Assembly: GCF_024169245.1 (NCBI RefSeq)
Contig: NZ_JALJWP010000001.1
Coordinates: forward strand, 2,357,501-2,421,500
Direction: 5' to 3'
Source of the DNA: Pseudomonas koreensis
GTDB lineage: Bacteria; Pseudomonadota; Gammaproteobacteria; Pseudomonadales; Pseudomonadaceae
Length of the DNA: 64,000 nucleotides
Below, in pieces: positions 48,080 to 56,549 of this stretch. The first letter of the stretch is position 1, and the number at the start of each line of letters is the position of its first letter. The translations under genes and the position numbers were made by a program. Below the pieces are notes generated by a model. The model did no database searches. It worked only from the letters and a program-made list of their open reading frames with translations, and was not told the DNA's origin.

Positions 48080-48387
48080 GATTTGTTCTCCTTGAAGGAG
48101 ATCACGGGCGGGCGTCTGTAATTGTGATATGACACCTTTATGTAAATCTCCAGACCATGTGAATTGATGTGATAGACGTCCTGCCAGATATGGTGGTTGT
48201 CATAGGTAGTCATCGACTTGTAGAGCATGTTGCGCTGCAGCATGAAGACGACTTCCTGCATGTCTGCAAGTGTCAGCTCCATCTCGGAACCGGTTTTCCT
48301 TGCTGAGTGTGTAAATGCCCTCCAGCCTAGTCTCCTGACTTCCGCCTTGATCACCGCCAAGTCGTAATGGGGTGTGTTCTTTTCCAT
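48076..48387 (-). CDS. mqsR: MqsR-type toxin, mRNA interferase
   Basis: The toxin has 103 residues and begins MEKNTPHYDL. The family hallmark YKSMTTYDNHHIWQDVYH is near residues 58-75 and SFKENKS is at the end. E. coli MqsR cuts mRNA at GCU sites; the same RelE-like fold is expected here. The toxin comes first and the antitoxin second, as usual in this family. The promoter carries a 19-bp palindrome. Confidence 0.93.
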   Translation of the reverse strand: MEKNTPHYDLAVIKAEVRRLGWRAFTHSARKTGSEMELTLADMQEVVFMLQRNMLYKSMTTYDNHHIWQDVYHINSHGLEIYIKVSYHNYRRPPVISFKENKS

Positions 48388-48412
48388 AAGAAGCCAAAAC
48401 CCTGTCCCTGAA

Positions 48413-48431
48413 ATTACCCTTAAAGGGTAAT
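48413..48431. promoter_or_regulatory. Palindromic operator of mqsRA
   Basis: ATTACCCTTAAAGGGTAAT is a perfect 9+1+9 palindrome, 26 bp before the mqsR ATG. It lies between a possible -35 TTGGTC and -10 TAATTT on the minus strand. It is similar in form to the TAACCT...AGGTTA palindromes bound by E. coli MqsA. Confidence 0.85.
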
Positions 48432-48521
48432 TTTGACCAATCGAAAATGCCGCGCCATGTGTCTCCGATTGACCCTAGGTGGTTGCCGTCCTACATGGGT
48501 CTGACTAACATGTCGGAAAAT

Positions 48522-48540
48522 TCATCCTATGATTGGATGA
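48522..48540. promoter_or_regulatory. Possible operator of the GntR regulator
   Basis: TCATCC (48522-48527) and GGATGA (48535-48540) form an inverted repeat with a 7-nt spacer, 14 bp before the regulator's start. The position suits self-repression. Confidence 0.5.
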
Positions 48541-48553
48541 AAAGGTGAGGCTC

Positions 48554-49213
48554 ATGTCCGAAATTTTCCCCTTGATCAAGCGATCCTTGGTCGATCAGGC
48601 GCTGGACCAACTGCGTCAGCGCATCAACAGCGGTGCGTGGCAGGTCGGAGAGCGGCTACCGACGGAGCCTGAGCTGTGCGCCGAGCTGGGCATCAGCCGC
48701 AACACGGTGCGCGAAGCGATGCGCGTTCTGGCGTTTTCCGGGCTGATCGAAATTCGTCAGGGCGACGGCAGTTATCTGCGTGCAGTGGTTGATCCGCTGG
48801 ATACGCTGAAGGCGTTGTCCCGCTGTTCCCTGGAGCAGGCCCGGGAAACCCGGCACATCCTTGAAGTCGAGGCCATCGGCCTGGCGGCGTTGCGCCGTAC
48901 CGATGAGGATCTGGCGGCACTGCGCGAAGCGCTCGGTACCAGTGGCAGTCACTACCACGGCGATCTCGACACCTACATCGCCTGCGATCTGGTGTTCCAT
49001 CGGCGTCTGGTCGACGCCGCGCATAACCCGACCCTCAGCGAGCTGTATCGCTATTTCTCCAGCATCGTCGGCGCGCAATTGCGCCAGACCCTGAATATCT
49101 CCCCGCGCCGCCAGGAAGTGTTCGACTTGCATATCGACTTGCTCGATGCGGTCGAGCAACGCGACCCGGAACGGGCCAAAGCCTTGTCGAGGCAGTTGAT
49201 CAATGAACCTTGA
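48554..49213 (+). CDS. GntR-family regulator of the FadR/FCD type
   Basis: The regulator has 219 residues from the ATG at 48554, which has GAGG upstream. The winged helix (about 8-75) includes ERLPTEPELCAELGISRNTVREAMR (cited in part: ELGISRNTVREAMR). The C-terminal FCD domain has metal-ligand His/Asp positions (CDLVFHRRLVDAAHNPTL, FDLHIDLLDA). It is predicted to sense an organic acid or amide. It overlaps the transporter gene that follows by 11 bp, so it very likely controls that transporter. Confidence 0.92.
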   Translation: MSEIFPLIKRSLVDQALDQLRQRINSGAWQVGERLPTEPELCAELGISRNTVREAMRVLAFSGLIEIRQGDGSYLRAVVDPLDTLKALSRCSLEQARETRHILEVEAIGLAALRRTDEDLAALREALGTSGSHYHGDLDTYIACDLVFHRRLVDAAHNPTLSELYRYFSSIVGAQLRQTLNISPRRQEVFDLHIDLLDAVEQRDPERAKALSRQLINEP

Positions 49214-50507
49214 AACCGAGAAAACCATGTCCCGCACTGAGTTATCCACAGCGTCGAAACGCACCCCCGAGCTGGATGAGTTGCTGATCGATGCCGAGGC
49301 TGATGACGAGCAGGTGCAGCAAAGCCATCCGTTGGTAAAACGCCCGTGGCTGTTGCTGCTCGGGCTGATTCTGGTGGCATTGAACCTGCGTCCGGCGTTG
49401 TCAAGCATGGCGCCGCTGCTTAGCGAGGTCTCTAGAAGTCTCGGACTGTCTGCGGCACAGGCGGGCTTGCTGACCACGTTGCCGGTGCTGTGCCTGGGCC
49501 TGTTCGCGCCGCTGGCGCCGATCCTGGCGCGACGTTTCGGCGCTGAACGGGTGGTGCTGGGGATTCTGCTGACGCTGGCCGGCGGGATTATCCTGCGCAG
49601 CAATTTCGGTGAGATCGGCTTGTTCGCCGGCAGCGTCCTCGGCGGTGCCAGTATCGGTATCGTTGGCGTGCTGCTGCCGGGCATCGTCAAACGCGACTTC
49701 GCCAAACACGCCGGGACCATGACCGGCGTCTACACCATGGCCCTGTGTCTGGGCGCGGCGATGGCGGCGGGTTCGACCGTGCCGCTGAGTGAACACTTCG
49801 GCAACAGTTGGGCGATGGGCCTGGGCTTCTGGGTGATTCCAGCATTGGTGGCGGCGGTTTTCTGGCTGCCACAAGTCGGCTCCAAACATGGCGCACACAA
49901 CGTCGCCTATCGCGTGCGCGGCTTGCTGCGTGACCCGCTGGCCTGGCAGGTGACCTTGTACATGGGCCTGCAATCGTCGCTGGCCTACATCGTCTTCGGC
50001 TGGTTGCCGTCGATCCTCATCGGGCGCGGGCTGACACCGACGCAGGCAGGATTGGTGCTGTCCGGTTCGGTGATCATTCAACTGGCCAGTTCGCTGGCCG
50101 CGCCATGGCTGGCGACCCGTGGCAAGGATCAGCGTCTGGCGATCGTGGTAGTCATGGCGCTGACCCTGGCCGGCCTGTTCGGCTGCCTCTATGCACCGAT
50201 CGAAGGTCTGTGGGGCTGGGCGATTCTGCTCGGGCTGGGGCAGGGCGGAACGTTCAGTCTGGCATTGACGCTGATCGTGCTGCGTTCGCGCGATGCCCAT
50301 GTCGCGGCGAACCTGTCGAGCATGTCCCAGGGCTTTGGCTACACGCTGGCGTCGATGGGGCCGTTCGCCGTGGGCGTGGTGCATGACTGGACCGGCGGCT
50401 GGAATGCGCTGGGCTGGATCTTCGGCATTATCGGCGCCGGTGCGATCCTGGCCGGGCTGGGTGCCGGGCGGGCATTGTATGTGCAGGTGCAAAGCGAGAA
50501 GATCTGA
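49203..50507 (+). CDS. CynX/NimT-family MFS transporter
   Basis: The protein has 434 residues with twelve predicted membrane helices after a hydrophilic lead of about 45 residues. The family hallmark LNLRPALSSMAPLL is near residues 60-73. Relatives carry cyanate (CynX) or 2-nitroimidazole (NimT/YeaN), and in pairs with FadR-type regulators. The ATG at 49203 overlaps the end of the GntR gene and has GAGG upstream; an ATG at 49227 is possible. No cyanase gene is seen, so the substrate is unknown. Confidence 0.88.
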   Translation: MNLETEKTMSRTELSTASKRTPELDELLIDAEADDEQVQQSHPLVKRPWLLLLGLILVALNLRPALSSMAPLLSEVSRSLGLSAAQAGLLTTLPVLCLGLFAPLAPILARRFGAERVVLGILLTLAGGIILRSNFGEIGLFAGSVLGGASIGIVGVLLPGIVKRDFAKHAGTMTGVYTMALCLGAAMAAGSTVPLSEHFGNSWAMGLGFWVIPALVAAVFWLPQVGSKHGAHNVAYRVRGLLRDPLAWQVTLYMGLQSSLAYIVFGWLPSILIGRGLTPTQAGLVLSGSVIIQLASSLAAPWLATRGKDQRLAIVVVMALTLAGLFGCLYAPIEGLWGWAILLGLGQGGTFSLALTLIVLRSRDAHVAANLSSMSQGFGYTLASMGPFAVGVVHDWTGGWNALGWIFGIIGAGAILAGLGAGRALYVQVQSEKI

Positions 50508-50524
50508 ATGCACTGGTTGCAAAT

Positions 50525-50612
50525 GTGGGAGCGAGCCTGCTCGCGAAAGGGTGTTTCGATCAACATAGATGTTGAATGTTGAATTGCCTTCGCGAGCAGG
50601 CTCGCTCCCACA
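50525..50612. repeat. REPIN (gagcctgctcgcgaa family)
   Basis: This inverted REP pair after the transporter gene ends 85 bp before the start of the SnoaL-like gene. Confidence 0.88.
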
Positions 50613-50696
50613 AGGGTTTTGCGTATTGCCGATAGTGTTTCTTCGCGCGGCGGATTATGGTGCTGGCAATCTGTACCTATTTCTTTGGAGATTGCC

Positions 50697-51167
50697 TTGA
50701 GCGAAGCCCACAGCGCCCTGATCAACCGCTTCTACCAAGCCTTTCAGCGCCTTGACGCAGAAGCCATGGCCGCCTGCTACACCGACGATGTGGTGTTCAG
50801 CGACCCGGCCTTCGGCGAGCTGCACGGGCGCGATGCCGGCGACATGTGGCGCATGCTCACCACCCGCGCCAAAGACTTCTCGTTAACCTTCGACAACGTC
50901 CGCGCCGATGAGCGCACCGGTGGCGCGCATTGGGTGGCGACTTACCTGTTCAGCCAGACCGGCAACGTCGTGGTCAACGATATCCAGGCGCGCTTCGTGT
51001 TCCGGGATGGCAAGATCTGCGAGCACCACGATCACTTCGATCTGTGGCGCTGGTCACGTCAAGCTTTGGGTTTCAAAGGCCTGCTGCTGGGCTGGACGCC
51101 GTTGGTACGCAACGCCGTGCGGGCGCAGGCGCGCAAGGGACTGAAGGCATTTCAGGCCGGGCGCTGA
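50697..51167 (+). CDS. SnoaL-like / nuclear transport factor 2-fold protein
   Basis: The protein has 156 residues from a TTG at 50697, which has TTTGGAG 7 nt upstream. The alpha+beta cone fold is indicated by [40 protein letters not shown], and [20 protein letters not shown] (cited in parts). The conserved HHDHFD suggests a small-ligand pocket. The family includes ketosteroid isomerase-like and polyketide cyclase-like enzymes; the real activity cannot be told. There is an additional C-terminal amphipathic segment. Confidence 0.82.
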   Translation: MSEAHSALINRFYQAFQRLDAEAMAACYTDDVVFSDPAFGELHGRDAGDMWRMLTTRAKDFSLTFDNVRADERTGGAHWVATYLFSQTGNVVVNDIQARFVFRDGKICEHHDHFDLWRWSRQALGFKGLLLGWTPLVRNAVRAQARKGLKAFQAGR

Positions 51168-51207
51168 TAAGATCGCCGCCTGTTTTCCTACACGTTCATA
51201 TCCCGAA

Positions 51208-51510
51208 GTGACCAGCCTAAGCGAAAAATCCGTCGACGCTGCCGAACCAGTGTGCAAATCCTGGTTCGTTTACCTCGTGCGTGCTGCCAATGGCTCGTTG
51301 TACTGCGGGATCAGCGACGACCCGGTGCGGCGTTTCGCCAAGCACCAGAGCGGCAAGGGGGCGCGGTTCTTTCTCTCCAGCCCGGCGATGGCGTTGGTCT
51401 ACACCGAATTGTGCCGCGACAAAAGCGATGCTTTGCGCCAGGAACGGCTGATCAAGAAGCTGCGCAAGAGCGCCAAGGAATGCCTCGTCGCGTCTTATCA
51501 ATCTGACTGA
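51208..51510 (+). CDS. GIY-YIG domain protein (YhbQ/UPF0213-like)
   Basis: The protein has 100 residues from a GTG at 51208 with a weak ribosome site. A GIY-YIG nuclease fold is seen as [19 protein letters not shown] (residues 20-38) with [17 protein letters not shown], including the conserved Arg and, near the middle, the Glu in [15 protein letters not shown]. Small proteins of this UPF0213 type occur in many bacteria and their cellular role is unclear; DNA repair has been suggested. Confidence 0.88.
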   Translation: MTSLSEKSVDAAEPVCKSWFVYLVRAANGSLYCGISDDPVRRFAKHQSGKGARFFLSSPAMALVYTELCRDKSDALRQERLIKKLRKSAKECLVASYQSD

Positions 51511-51594
51511 TTGGTTCCCATCAGGCAGATCTGTAGGCCTGTCAGGTAATGCACGCTAAGCTGCGGATTCACTTTTCCAGCGGCGGAGCCGAGC

Positions 51595-52530
51595 ATGTCC
51601 GAGTTGATTCTGCACCATTACCCGACCTCTCCATTTGCCGAAAAGGCCCGCCTGCTGCTGGGTTTCAAAGGCCTGTCCTGGCGTTCGGTGCATATCTCGC
51701 CGGTGATGCCCAAGCCTGATCTGACCGCCCTGACCGGTGGCTACCGCAAGACGCCGGTGCTGCAGATTGGCGCAGACATTTATTGCGACACCGCACTGAT
51801 CGCTCGACGCCTGGAACAGGAAAAAGCCCTGCCGGCGTTCTTCCCCGAAGGCCAGGAGATGACCAGCGCCAGTTTTGCTGCGTGGGCCGACTCGGTGGTG
51901 TTTCAACACGCGGTGAGCCTCGTATTCCAGCCGGAGTCGGTGGCCGTGCGTTTCGGCAAATTGCCGCCGGAAGCGATCAAGGCGTTTCTCGCCGATCGTG
52001 CCGGTTTGTTCAGCGGCGGCAGCGCCACGCGTCTGTCCGCCGAGCAGGCCAAGCATCAGTGGCCGACGATCATGGCGCGGCTGGAGCAGCAGTTGCAGCG
52101 CGAGCAGGGTGACTTCCTGTTTGGCGAACCATCGATTGCCGACTTCGCCCTGGCCCATCCGCTATGGTTCCTCAAGGCGACCCACGTGACGGCGCCGCTG
52201 GTGGATGAGTATCCGGCGGTTGCGGCGTGGCTGGGTCGGGTGATGGGGCTCGGCCATGGGGCGGCAAGCGAGATGTCTTCCGCCGAGGCATTAGAGGTAG
52301 CGCGTAACGCGACGCCAGCTGTATTGCCGGATGAGCAGTTCGTTGATCCGAACGGGTTCCAAGCGGGGCAGCAAGTGGCGATTGCAGCGACGGATTACGG
52401 GGTTGATCCGGTGCTGGGTGAGTTGCTGTTTGCTGGCAGTGAAGAGCTGATCATTCGCCGTGAAGACGAACGTGGCGGCGTGGTGCATGTGCACTTTCCA
52501 CGCTTCGGCTTCCGCATCGAAGCGCGCTAA
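51595..52530 (+). CDS. Glutathione S-transferase-like protein
   Basis: The protein has 311 residues. The N-terminal thioredoxin-fold domain (about 1-80) has LHHYPTSPFAEKARLLLG, with Ser in the likely catalytic place, and RKTPVLQIG with the cis-proline. The helical C-terminal GST domain runs to about residue 210. Some 90 residues remain beyond the usual GST length, and they look like a separate beta-rich domain (DEQFVDPNGFQAGQQVAIAATDYGVDPVLGEL, cited in part: QVAIAATDYGVDPVLGEL). The function is unknown. Confidence 0.88.
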   Translation: MSELILHHYPTSPFAEKARLLLGFKGLSWRSVHISPVMPKPDLTALTGGYRKTPVLQIGADIYCDTALIARRLEQEKALPAFFPEGQEMTSASFAAWADSVVFQHAVSLVFQPESVAVRFGKLPPEAIKAFLADRAGLFSGGSATRLSAEQAKHQWPTIMARLEQQLQREQGDFLFGEPSIADFALAHPLWFLKATHVTAPLVDEYPAVAAWLGRVMGLGHGAASEMSSAEALEVARNATPAVLPDEQFVDPNGFQAGQQVAIAATDYGVDPVLGELLFAGSEELIIRREDERGGVVHVHFPRFGFRIEAR

Positions 52531-52535
52531 AAGCA

Positions 52536-52607
52536 AAAGATCGCAGCCTTCGGCAGCTCCTACACCGATCTCATGTAGGAGCCGCCGAAGGCTGCGATCT
52601 TTTGATC
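52536..52607. repeat. REPIN (gctgcgatc family), short spacer
   Basis: This inverted pair lies between convergent genes, six bases after the GST stop and seven before the glutaredoxin stop on the other strand. Confidence 0.9.
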
Positions 52608-52613
52608 CTGATT

Positions 52614-52964
52614 TTATTTCAGGGCTGCGAGGATTTCGTCAGGATCGAACCCGCGAATCAACGTGCCGTTCACATCGATCAGCGGAATGCCGCGTCCACC
52701 CAATGCCTCGTACGCCTTGCGCGCATCGGCATCCTTCTCGATATCAAACTCCTTGAACGGTATGCCCTTGCTGTCGAGAAAGCGTTTGGTCTGCTTGCAG
52801 TAGCCGCACCAGTCGGTGGCGTAGAGCACGACATTGGCCTGCGCCTGCGTCTGCTGCGAGAGCATCTGCGAGGGATTGAACACGCGCTCGATCTTGCCCC
52901 AGTTCTGATAGACCACGACCACCAGCAGCACCAGGGCGACCTTTTTCAGCACATTGCCGAGCAT
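52614..52964 (-). CDS. Membrane-anchored glutaredoxin-like protein
   Basis: The protein has 116 residues. An N-terminal hydrophobic anchor (about 7-19) is followed by a glutaredoxin domain with active-site CGYC (residues 53-56), the GIPLIDVNG cis-proline loop and GFDPDEI near the end. It probably faces the periplasm or sits on the membrane. It starts at the last base of yejK (1-bp overlap), so the two are co-transcribed. Confidence 0.9.
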   Translation of the reverse strand: MLGNVLKKVALVLLVVVVYQNWGKIERVFNPSQMLSQQTQAQANVVLYATDWCGYCKQTKRFLDSKGIPFKEFDIEKDADARKAYEALGGRGIPLIDVNGTLIRGFDPDEILAALK

Positions 52965-53968
52965 CAGTTACGCCGCTTCAACTGATCGGTGAGCGAAGTC
53001 GGCAGGCCTTTGATGATCAGGGTGCCGTTCTCTTCGTCGTATTCGATCTTCGAACCCAGCAGGTGCGCTTCGAAGCTGATCGACAGGCCTTCGGCGCGGC
53101 CGGTGAAGCGGCGAAATTGATTGAGGGTGCGCTTGTCTGCCGGAATCTCTGGCGACAGGCCATAGTCCTTGTTGCGGATGTGATCGTAGAAGGCTTTCGG
53201 GCGTTCTTCGTCGATCAGCTCCGACAGCTCCTCAAGGCCCATCGGTTCGCCAAGTTTGGCCTGGCTGCTGGCGTAATCGACCAGGGTCTTGGTTTTCTCG
53301 CGGGCCGAGTCTTCCGGCAGGTCTTCGCTCTCGACAAAGTCACTGAAGGCCTTGAGCAGCGTGCGCGTTTCGCCGGGGCCGTCTACGCCTTCCTGGCAGC
53401 CGATGAAGTCGCGGAAATACTCCGAGACCTTCTTGCCGTTCTTGCCCTTGATGAACGAGATGTACTGTTTGGATTGCTTGTTGTTCTGCCATTCGGAAAC
53501 GTTGATCCGCGCTGCCAGATGTAATTGGCCAAGGTCCAGATGGCGCGAAGGCGTTACGTCGAGCTCGTCGGTTACCGCCACACCTTCGCTGTGGTGCAGC
53601 AGGGCGATGGCCAGGTAGTCAGTCATGCCTTGCTGGTAGTGGGCGAACAGCACGTGGCCACCCACCGACAGGTTGGATTCTTCCATCAGCTTCTGCAGAT
53701 GCTCGACGGCGACTTTGCTGAATGCGGTGAAGTCACGCCCACCTTCCATGTACTCCTTCAGCCAGCCGCTGAAGGGGAACGCGCCGGATTCCGGATGGAA
53801 CAGGCCCCAGGCTTTGCCCTGTTTGGCGTTGTAGCTTTCATTGAGGTCGGCAAGCATGTTTTCGATGGCGGCGGACTCGGCCAGTTCAGAGTCACGGGCG
53901 TGCAGAACTGCGGGCGTGCCGTCGGGTTTTTTGTCGATCAGGTGGACGATGCAATGACGGATCGGCAT
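52964..53968 (-). CDS. yejK: Nucleoid-associated protein YejK (NdpA)
   Basis: The protein has 334 residues and begins [20 protein letters not shown]. Further blocks are [35 protein letters not shown] and [22 protein letters not shown] (cited in part: [17 protein letters not shown]). It binds the nucleoid and in E. coli interacts with topoisomerase IV and gyrase. The length is typical. It is divergent from the HU gene, another nucleoid protein, with a 395-bp gap that has no clear promoter I can assign. Confidence 0.94.
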   Translation of the reverse strand: MPIRHCIVHLIDKKPDGTPAVLHARDSELAESAAIENMLADLNESYNAKQGKAWGLFHPESGAFPFSGWLKEYMEGGRDFTAFSKVAVEHLQKLMEESNLSVGGHVLFAHYQQGMTDYLAIALLHHSEGVAVTDELDVTPSRHLDLGQLHLAARINVSEWQNNKQSKQYISFIKGKNGKKVSEYFRDFIGCQEGVDGPGETRTLLKAFSDFVESEDLPEDSAREKTKTLVDYASSQAKLGEPMGLEELSELIDEERPKAFYDHIRNKDYGLSPEIPADKRTLNQFRRFTGRAEGLSISFEAHLLGSKIEYDEENGTLIIKGLPTSLTDQLKRRN

Positions 53969-54363
53969 GGGCTTCTCGGCTGTTGGAAGGGAGGAAGGCA
54001 GGCTCCCCCGAAAAAGCGCTCAGTGTACCGCAACCACTGGTTTTGGCGCGGGTTGCACGGCAAAACCGGGGCGCGCGCCCGGCCTTATGCGATTTTTTAC
54101 CGATTTAGCGCAATAAAGCTGACCAAATGGGTAGCTAGAGGCGGATATTTCCTTGTCGCTGTGCTAGTTTTGCGCGGTCTTACGCGAAGTCACTGCGTTA
54201 AGCGTGCATTCAGCATTTGTCAGGTCGAACCAAACCCTGATTTCGGCATCTATAACCCGACTCGTCGTGGTAATCGCCGAGGGTGCCAGATCCAGAAGAT
54301 CGGGCTCGATGGCTGACACTGCACTCTGCAATCCATATGAATTTGATAGGGAAGGAACACTAC

Positions 54364-54645
54364 ATGGCTCTTACTAAAGACCAACTGATCGCCGACATCG
54401 CTGAAGCTATCGACGCGCCGAAAACCACCGCGCGTAACGCTCTGGACCAACTGGGCCAAATCGTTGCCGATCAGCTGGAAAACGGCGGCGAAATCACCTT
54501 GCCAGGTATCGGCAAGCTGAAAGTGACCGAGCGTCCTGCCCGCACTGGCCGTAACCCTTCGACCGGCGCTGCCATCGAAATCCCTGCCAAGAAAGTGATC
54601 AAGCTGGTTGTGGCCAAAGGCCTGACCGACGCTGTGAACAAGTAA
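54364..54645 (+). CDS. HU-family DNA-binding protein (HupN-like)
   Basis: The protein has 93 residues and begins MALTKDQLIADIAEAIDAP, with GAAGGA in front. The HU/IHF signature GIGKLKVTERPARTGRNPSTG, cited here as KVTERPARTGRNPSTG, has the DNA-intercalating proline and the beta-arms. It is a homodimeric architectural protein. The position beside yejK and valS agrees with P. putida hupN, from memory, rather than hupA or hupB. A strong terminator follows. Confidence 0.93.
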   Translation: MALTKDQLIADIAEAIDAPKTTARNALDQLGQIVADQLENGGEITLPGIGKLKVTERPARTGRNPSTGAAIEIPAKKVIKLVVAKGLTDAVNK

Positions 54646-54656
54646 GACGCAGCGAT

Positions 54657-54697
54657 AAAAAAACCGTGCTTCGGAGTGATCCGGGGCACGGTTTTTT
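54657..54697 (+). terminator. Rho-independent terminator of the HU gene
   Basis: AAAAAAACCGTGC pairs with GCACGGTTTTTTT around a loop of about 15 nt. It lies 12 bp after the stop codon, with seven T. Confidence 0.95.
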
Positions 54698-54733
54698 TGT
54701 GTCTGCGATTTGACGGTCAAGTCGCGGGCAAAT

Positions 54734-54821
54734 GTGGGAGCGAGCCTGCTCGCGAAAGCGGTGGGTCAGTCGATATTAAAGTTGACTGACAGGCCGCTTT
54801 CGCGAGCAGGCTCGCTCCCAC
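54734..54821. repeat. REPIN (gagcctgctcgcgaa family)
   Basis: This inverted REP pair, extended by matched inner arms (aaagcgg...ccgcttt), lies between the HU terminator and the 3' end of rlmF. Confidence 0.9.
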
Positions 54822-54838
54822 AGGGGGAATCCGCTGTG

Positions 54839-55858
54839 CTAGCGCACCCAGCGCTCGCGCCGCCAGATCTGCTGCTCGGACTTGGTCTGGAAGGTCCAGG
54901 CGACAAAGCGGCTCTGCTTCTGCCCCTGCGACATCTCCACCACCTGGCTCTCCAGCACACCGGCCTTCTTCAGCGCGGTTTCAATGGCCGGCAGGTTCGA
55001 AGCTTTCGACACCAGCGTGCTGAACCACAACACCTTGTGCTGGAAGTTCGCACTCTCGGCAATCAGCTGCGTCACAAAGCGCGCTTCTCCGCCTTCACAC
55101 CACAGCTCCGCCGATTGCCCGCCGAAGTTCAGCACCGGCAGTTTGCGTTTCGGATCAGCCTTGCCCAGAGCGCGCCACTTGCGCTCGCTGCCCTTGGTCG
55201 CTTCTTCCATCGAAGCGTGGAACGGTGGGTTGCACATGGTCAGGTCGAAGCGCTCGCCCGGCTCCAGTAAGCCGATGAGGATGTGCTTGCGGTTTTCCTG
55301 CTGGCGCAGCTGGATCACCTTGCTCAGATCGTTGGACTGCACGATGGCTCGCGCCGCCGCCACGGCTGTCGGGTCGATCTCCGAGCCGAGGAAGTGCCAG
55401 CGGTATTCGCTGTTGCCGATCAGCGGATAAACGCAGTTGGCACCCATGCCGATGTCCAGCACGTTAACGATCGCGCCGCGCGGCACCTTGCCGTCGTTCA
55501 TGCTCGCCAGCAGATCCGCAAGAAAGTGAACGTAATCGGCACGCCCCGGAACCGGAGGGCAAAGATAGTCTGCCGGGATGTCCCAATGCTGAATGCCATA
55601 AAACGATTTGAGTAGCGCCCGGTTGAACACGCGCACCGCATCGGGACTGGCGAAGTCGATGCTTTCCTTGCCATACGGGTTGGTGATCACAAACCTGGCC
55701 AGTTCCGGCGTGGTCTTGATCAGCGCCGGGAAGTCGTAGCGACCCTGATGGCGATTGCGCGGGTGCAGGCTGGCCTTTTCACGCGGCTCAACGGCTTTGG
55801 CCGGGGTCGCGGAGTCAGGCTTCCTGCGCGCAGGTTTGGGTGTGCGGGGGGCGTTCAT
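54839..55858 (-). CDS. rlmF: 23S rRNA (adenine-1618-N6)-methyltransferase RlmF
   Basis: RlmF has 339 residues from the ATG at 55858; the frame extends to 56008 without support. A basic, Pro-rich lead (about 30 residues) is followed by [17 protein letters not shown]. The SAM-binding part is [17 protein letters not shown] and the catalytic motif is CNPPFHAS. It adds a methyl group to A1618 of 23S rRNA. It is a single gene, transcribed away from the small orphan gene at 56073. Confidence 0.95.
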   Translation of the reverse strand: MNAPRTPKPARRKPDSATPAKAVEPREKASLHPRNRHQGRYDFPALIKTTPELARFVITNPYGKESIDFASPDAVRVFNRALLKSFYGIQHWDIPADYLCPPVPGRADYVHFLADLLASMNDGKVPRGAIVNVLDIGMGANCVYPLIGNSEYRWHFLGSEIDPTAVAAARAIVQSNDLSKVIQLRQQENRKHILIGLLEPGERFDLTMCNPPFHASMEEATKGSERKWRALGKADPKRKLPVLNFGGQSAELWCEGGEARFVTQLIAESANFQHKVLWFSTLVSKASNLPAIETALKKAGVLESQVVEMSQGQKQSRFVAWTFQTKSEQQIWRRERWVR

Positions 55859-56072
55859 GGGCGTGGTCGATTCGGGTATGGCTGAAAGTGGCGGGTATTG
55901 TCCCACATCTAAACGGTACCCGAGTAAACGAGTGAAAAAGGTATAACTATCGCACCTGTTGATTCCAAATCGGTCTTGGATACCTGTCATATATGACAGT
56001 AGGCGCACTTGTGGAATGCGGCTTTACTGGCAGCATCTTCTCCAGCCGGAGATTCTTCAGGGAGTGATTGAG

Positions 56073-56492
56073 ATGATTCAACTAAGTAAAGCGACCTTTC
56101 CAAGTGCCAACCCGCCAGGAATTATCAATTGTGGAAGTGATCCGAGTCCCGTTAAAGGCATTCTCGTTGATATCAAAATTCCTCCGGAAGTGATGGTGGG
56201 CGACATAGTTGCCCTTACATCTCAAGCCTGTTCAGATGTCAACGGCACGGAGCCCATTGCAGGGACGAGAGCCACTTTCACCCAATCCGTAAAACAGGGC
56301 ACGGAAAAACTACAATTCAACGTTGAACCTTACGAAACATTGATCAAACCAATCCTTGGCCATGCCCAGGGGAACGGGTCGCTGCTTGTGAGCTATGTCG
56401 TAACACGAGATAAGTCTGTTATCGGTACCTCACCACTGTCATTCGTCATTGTCGGCCTCATGCTACCCAATGGCGAATCATGCCCGGAGTAA
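56073..56492 (+). CDS. Hypothetical protein, unrecognised, beta-rich
   Basis: The protein has 139 residues from the ATG at 56073 with GGGAG about 8 nt upstream. It has no signal peptide and no membrane segment. The sequence alternates in beta-strand fashion (VKGILVDIKIPPEVMVGDIVAL, cited in part: ILVDIKIPPEVMVGDIV; LLVSYVVTRDKSVIGTSPL), like a single immunoglobulin-like domain of the kind repeated in some large Pseudomonas surface proteins. Base composition is lower in GC than its neighbours, which suggests transfer. I do not know its function. Confidence 0.65.
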   Translation: MIQLSKATFPSANPPGIINCGSDPSPVKGILVDIKIPPEVMVGDIVALTSQACSDVNGTEPIAGTRATFTQSVKQGTEKLQFNVEPYETLIKPILGHAQGNGSLLVSYVVTRDKSVIGTSPLSFVIVGLMLPNGESCPE

Positions 56493-56504
56493 TACACCTG
56501 TCAT

Positions 56505-56536
56505 AAAAAAGGGAGGCCATTGGCCTCCCTTTTTTA
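56505..56536. terminator. Bidirectional terminator between the orphan gene and valS
   Basis: AAAAAAGGGAGGCC pairs with GGCCTCCCTTTTTT around a tetranucleotide. Both strands end in T-runs; it serves the convergent genes on either side. Confidence 0.96.
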
Positions 56537-56549
56537 TTGCGGTTTGCCC

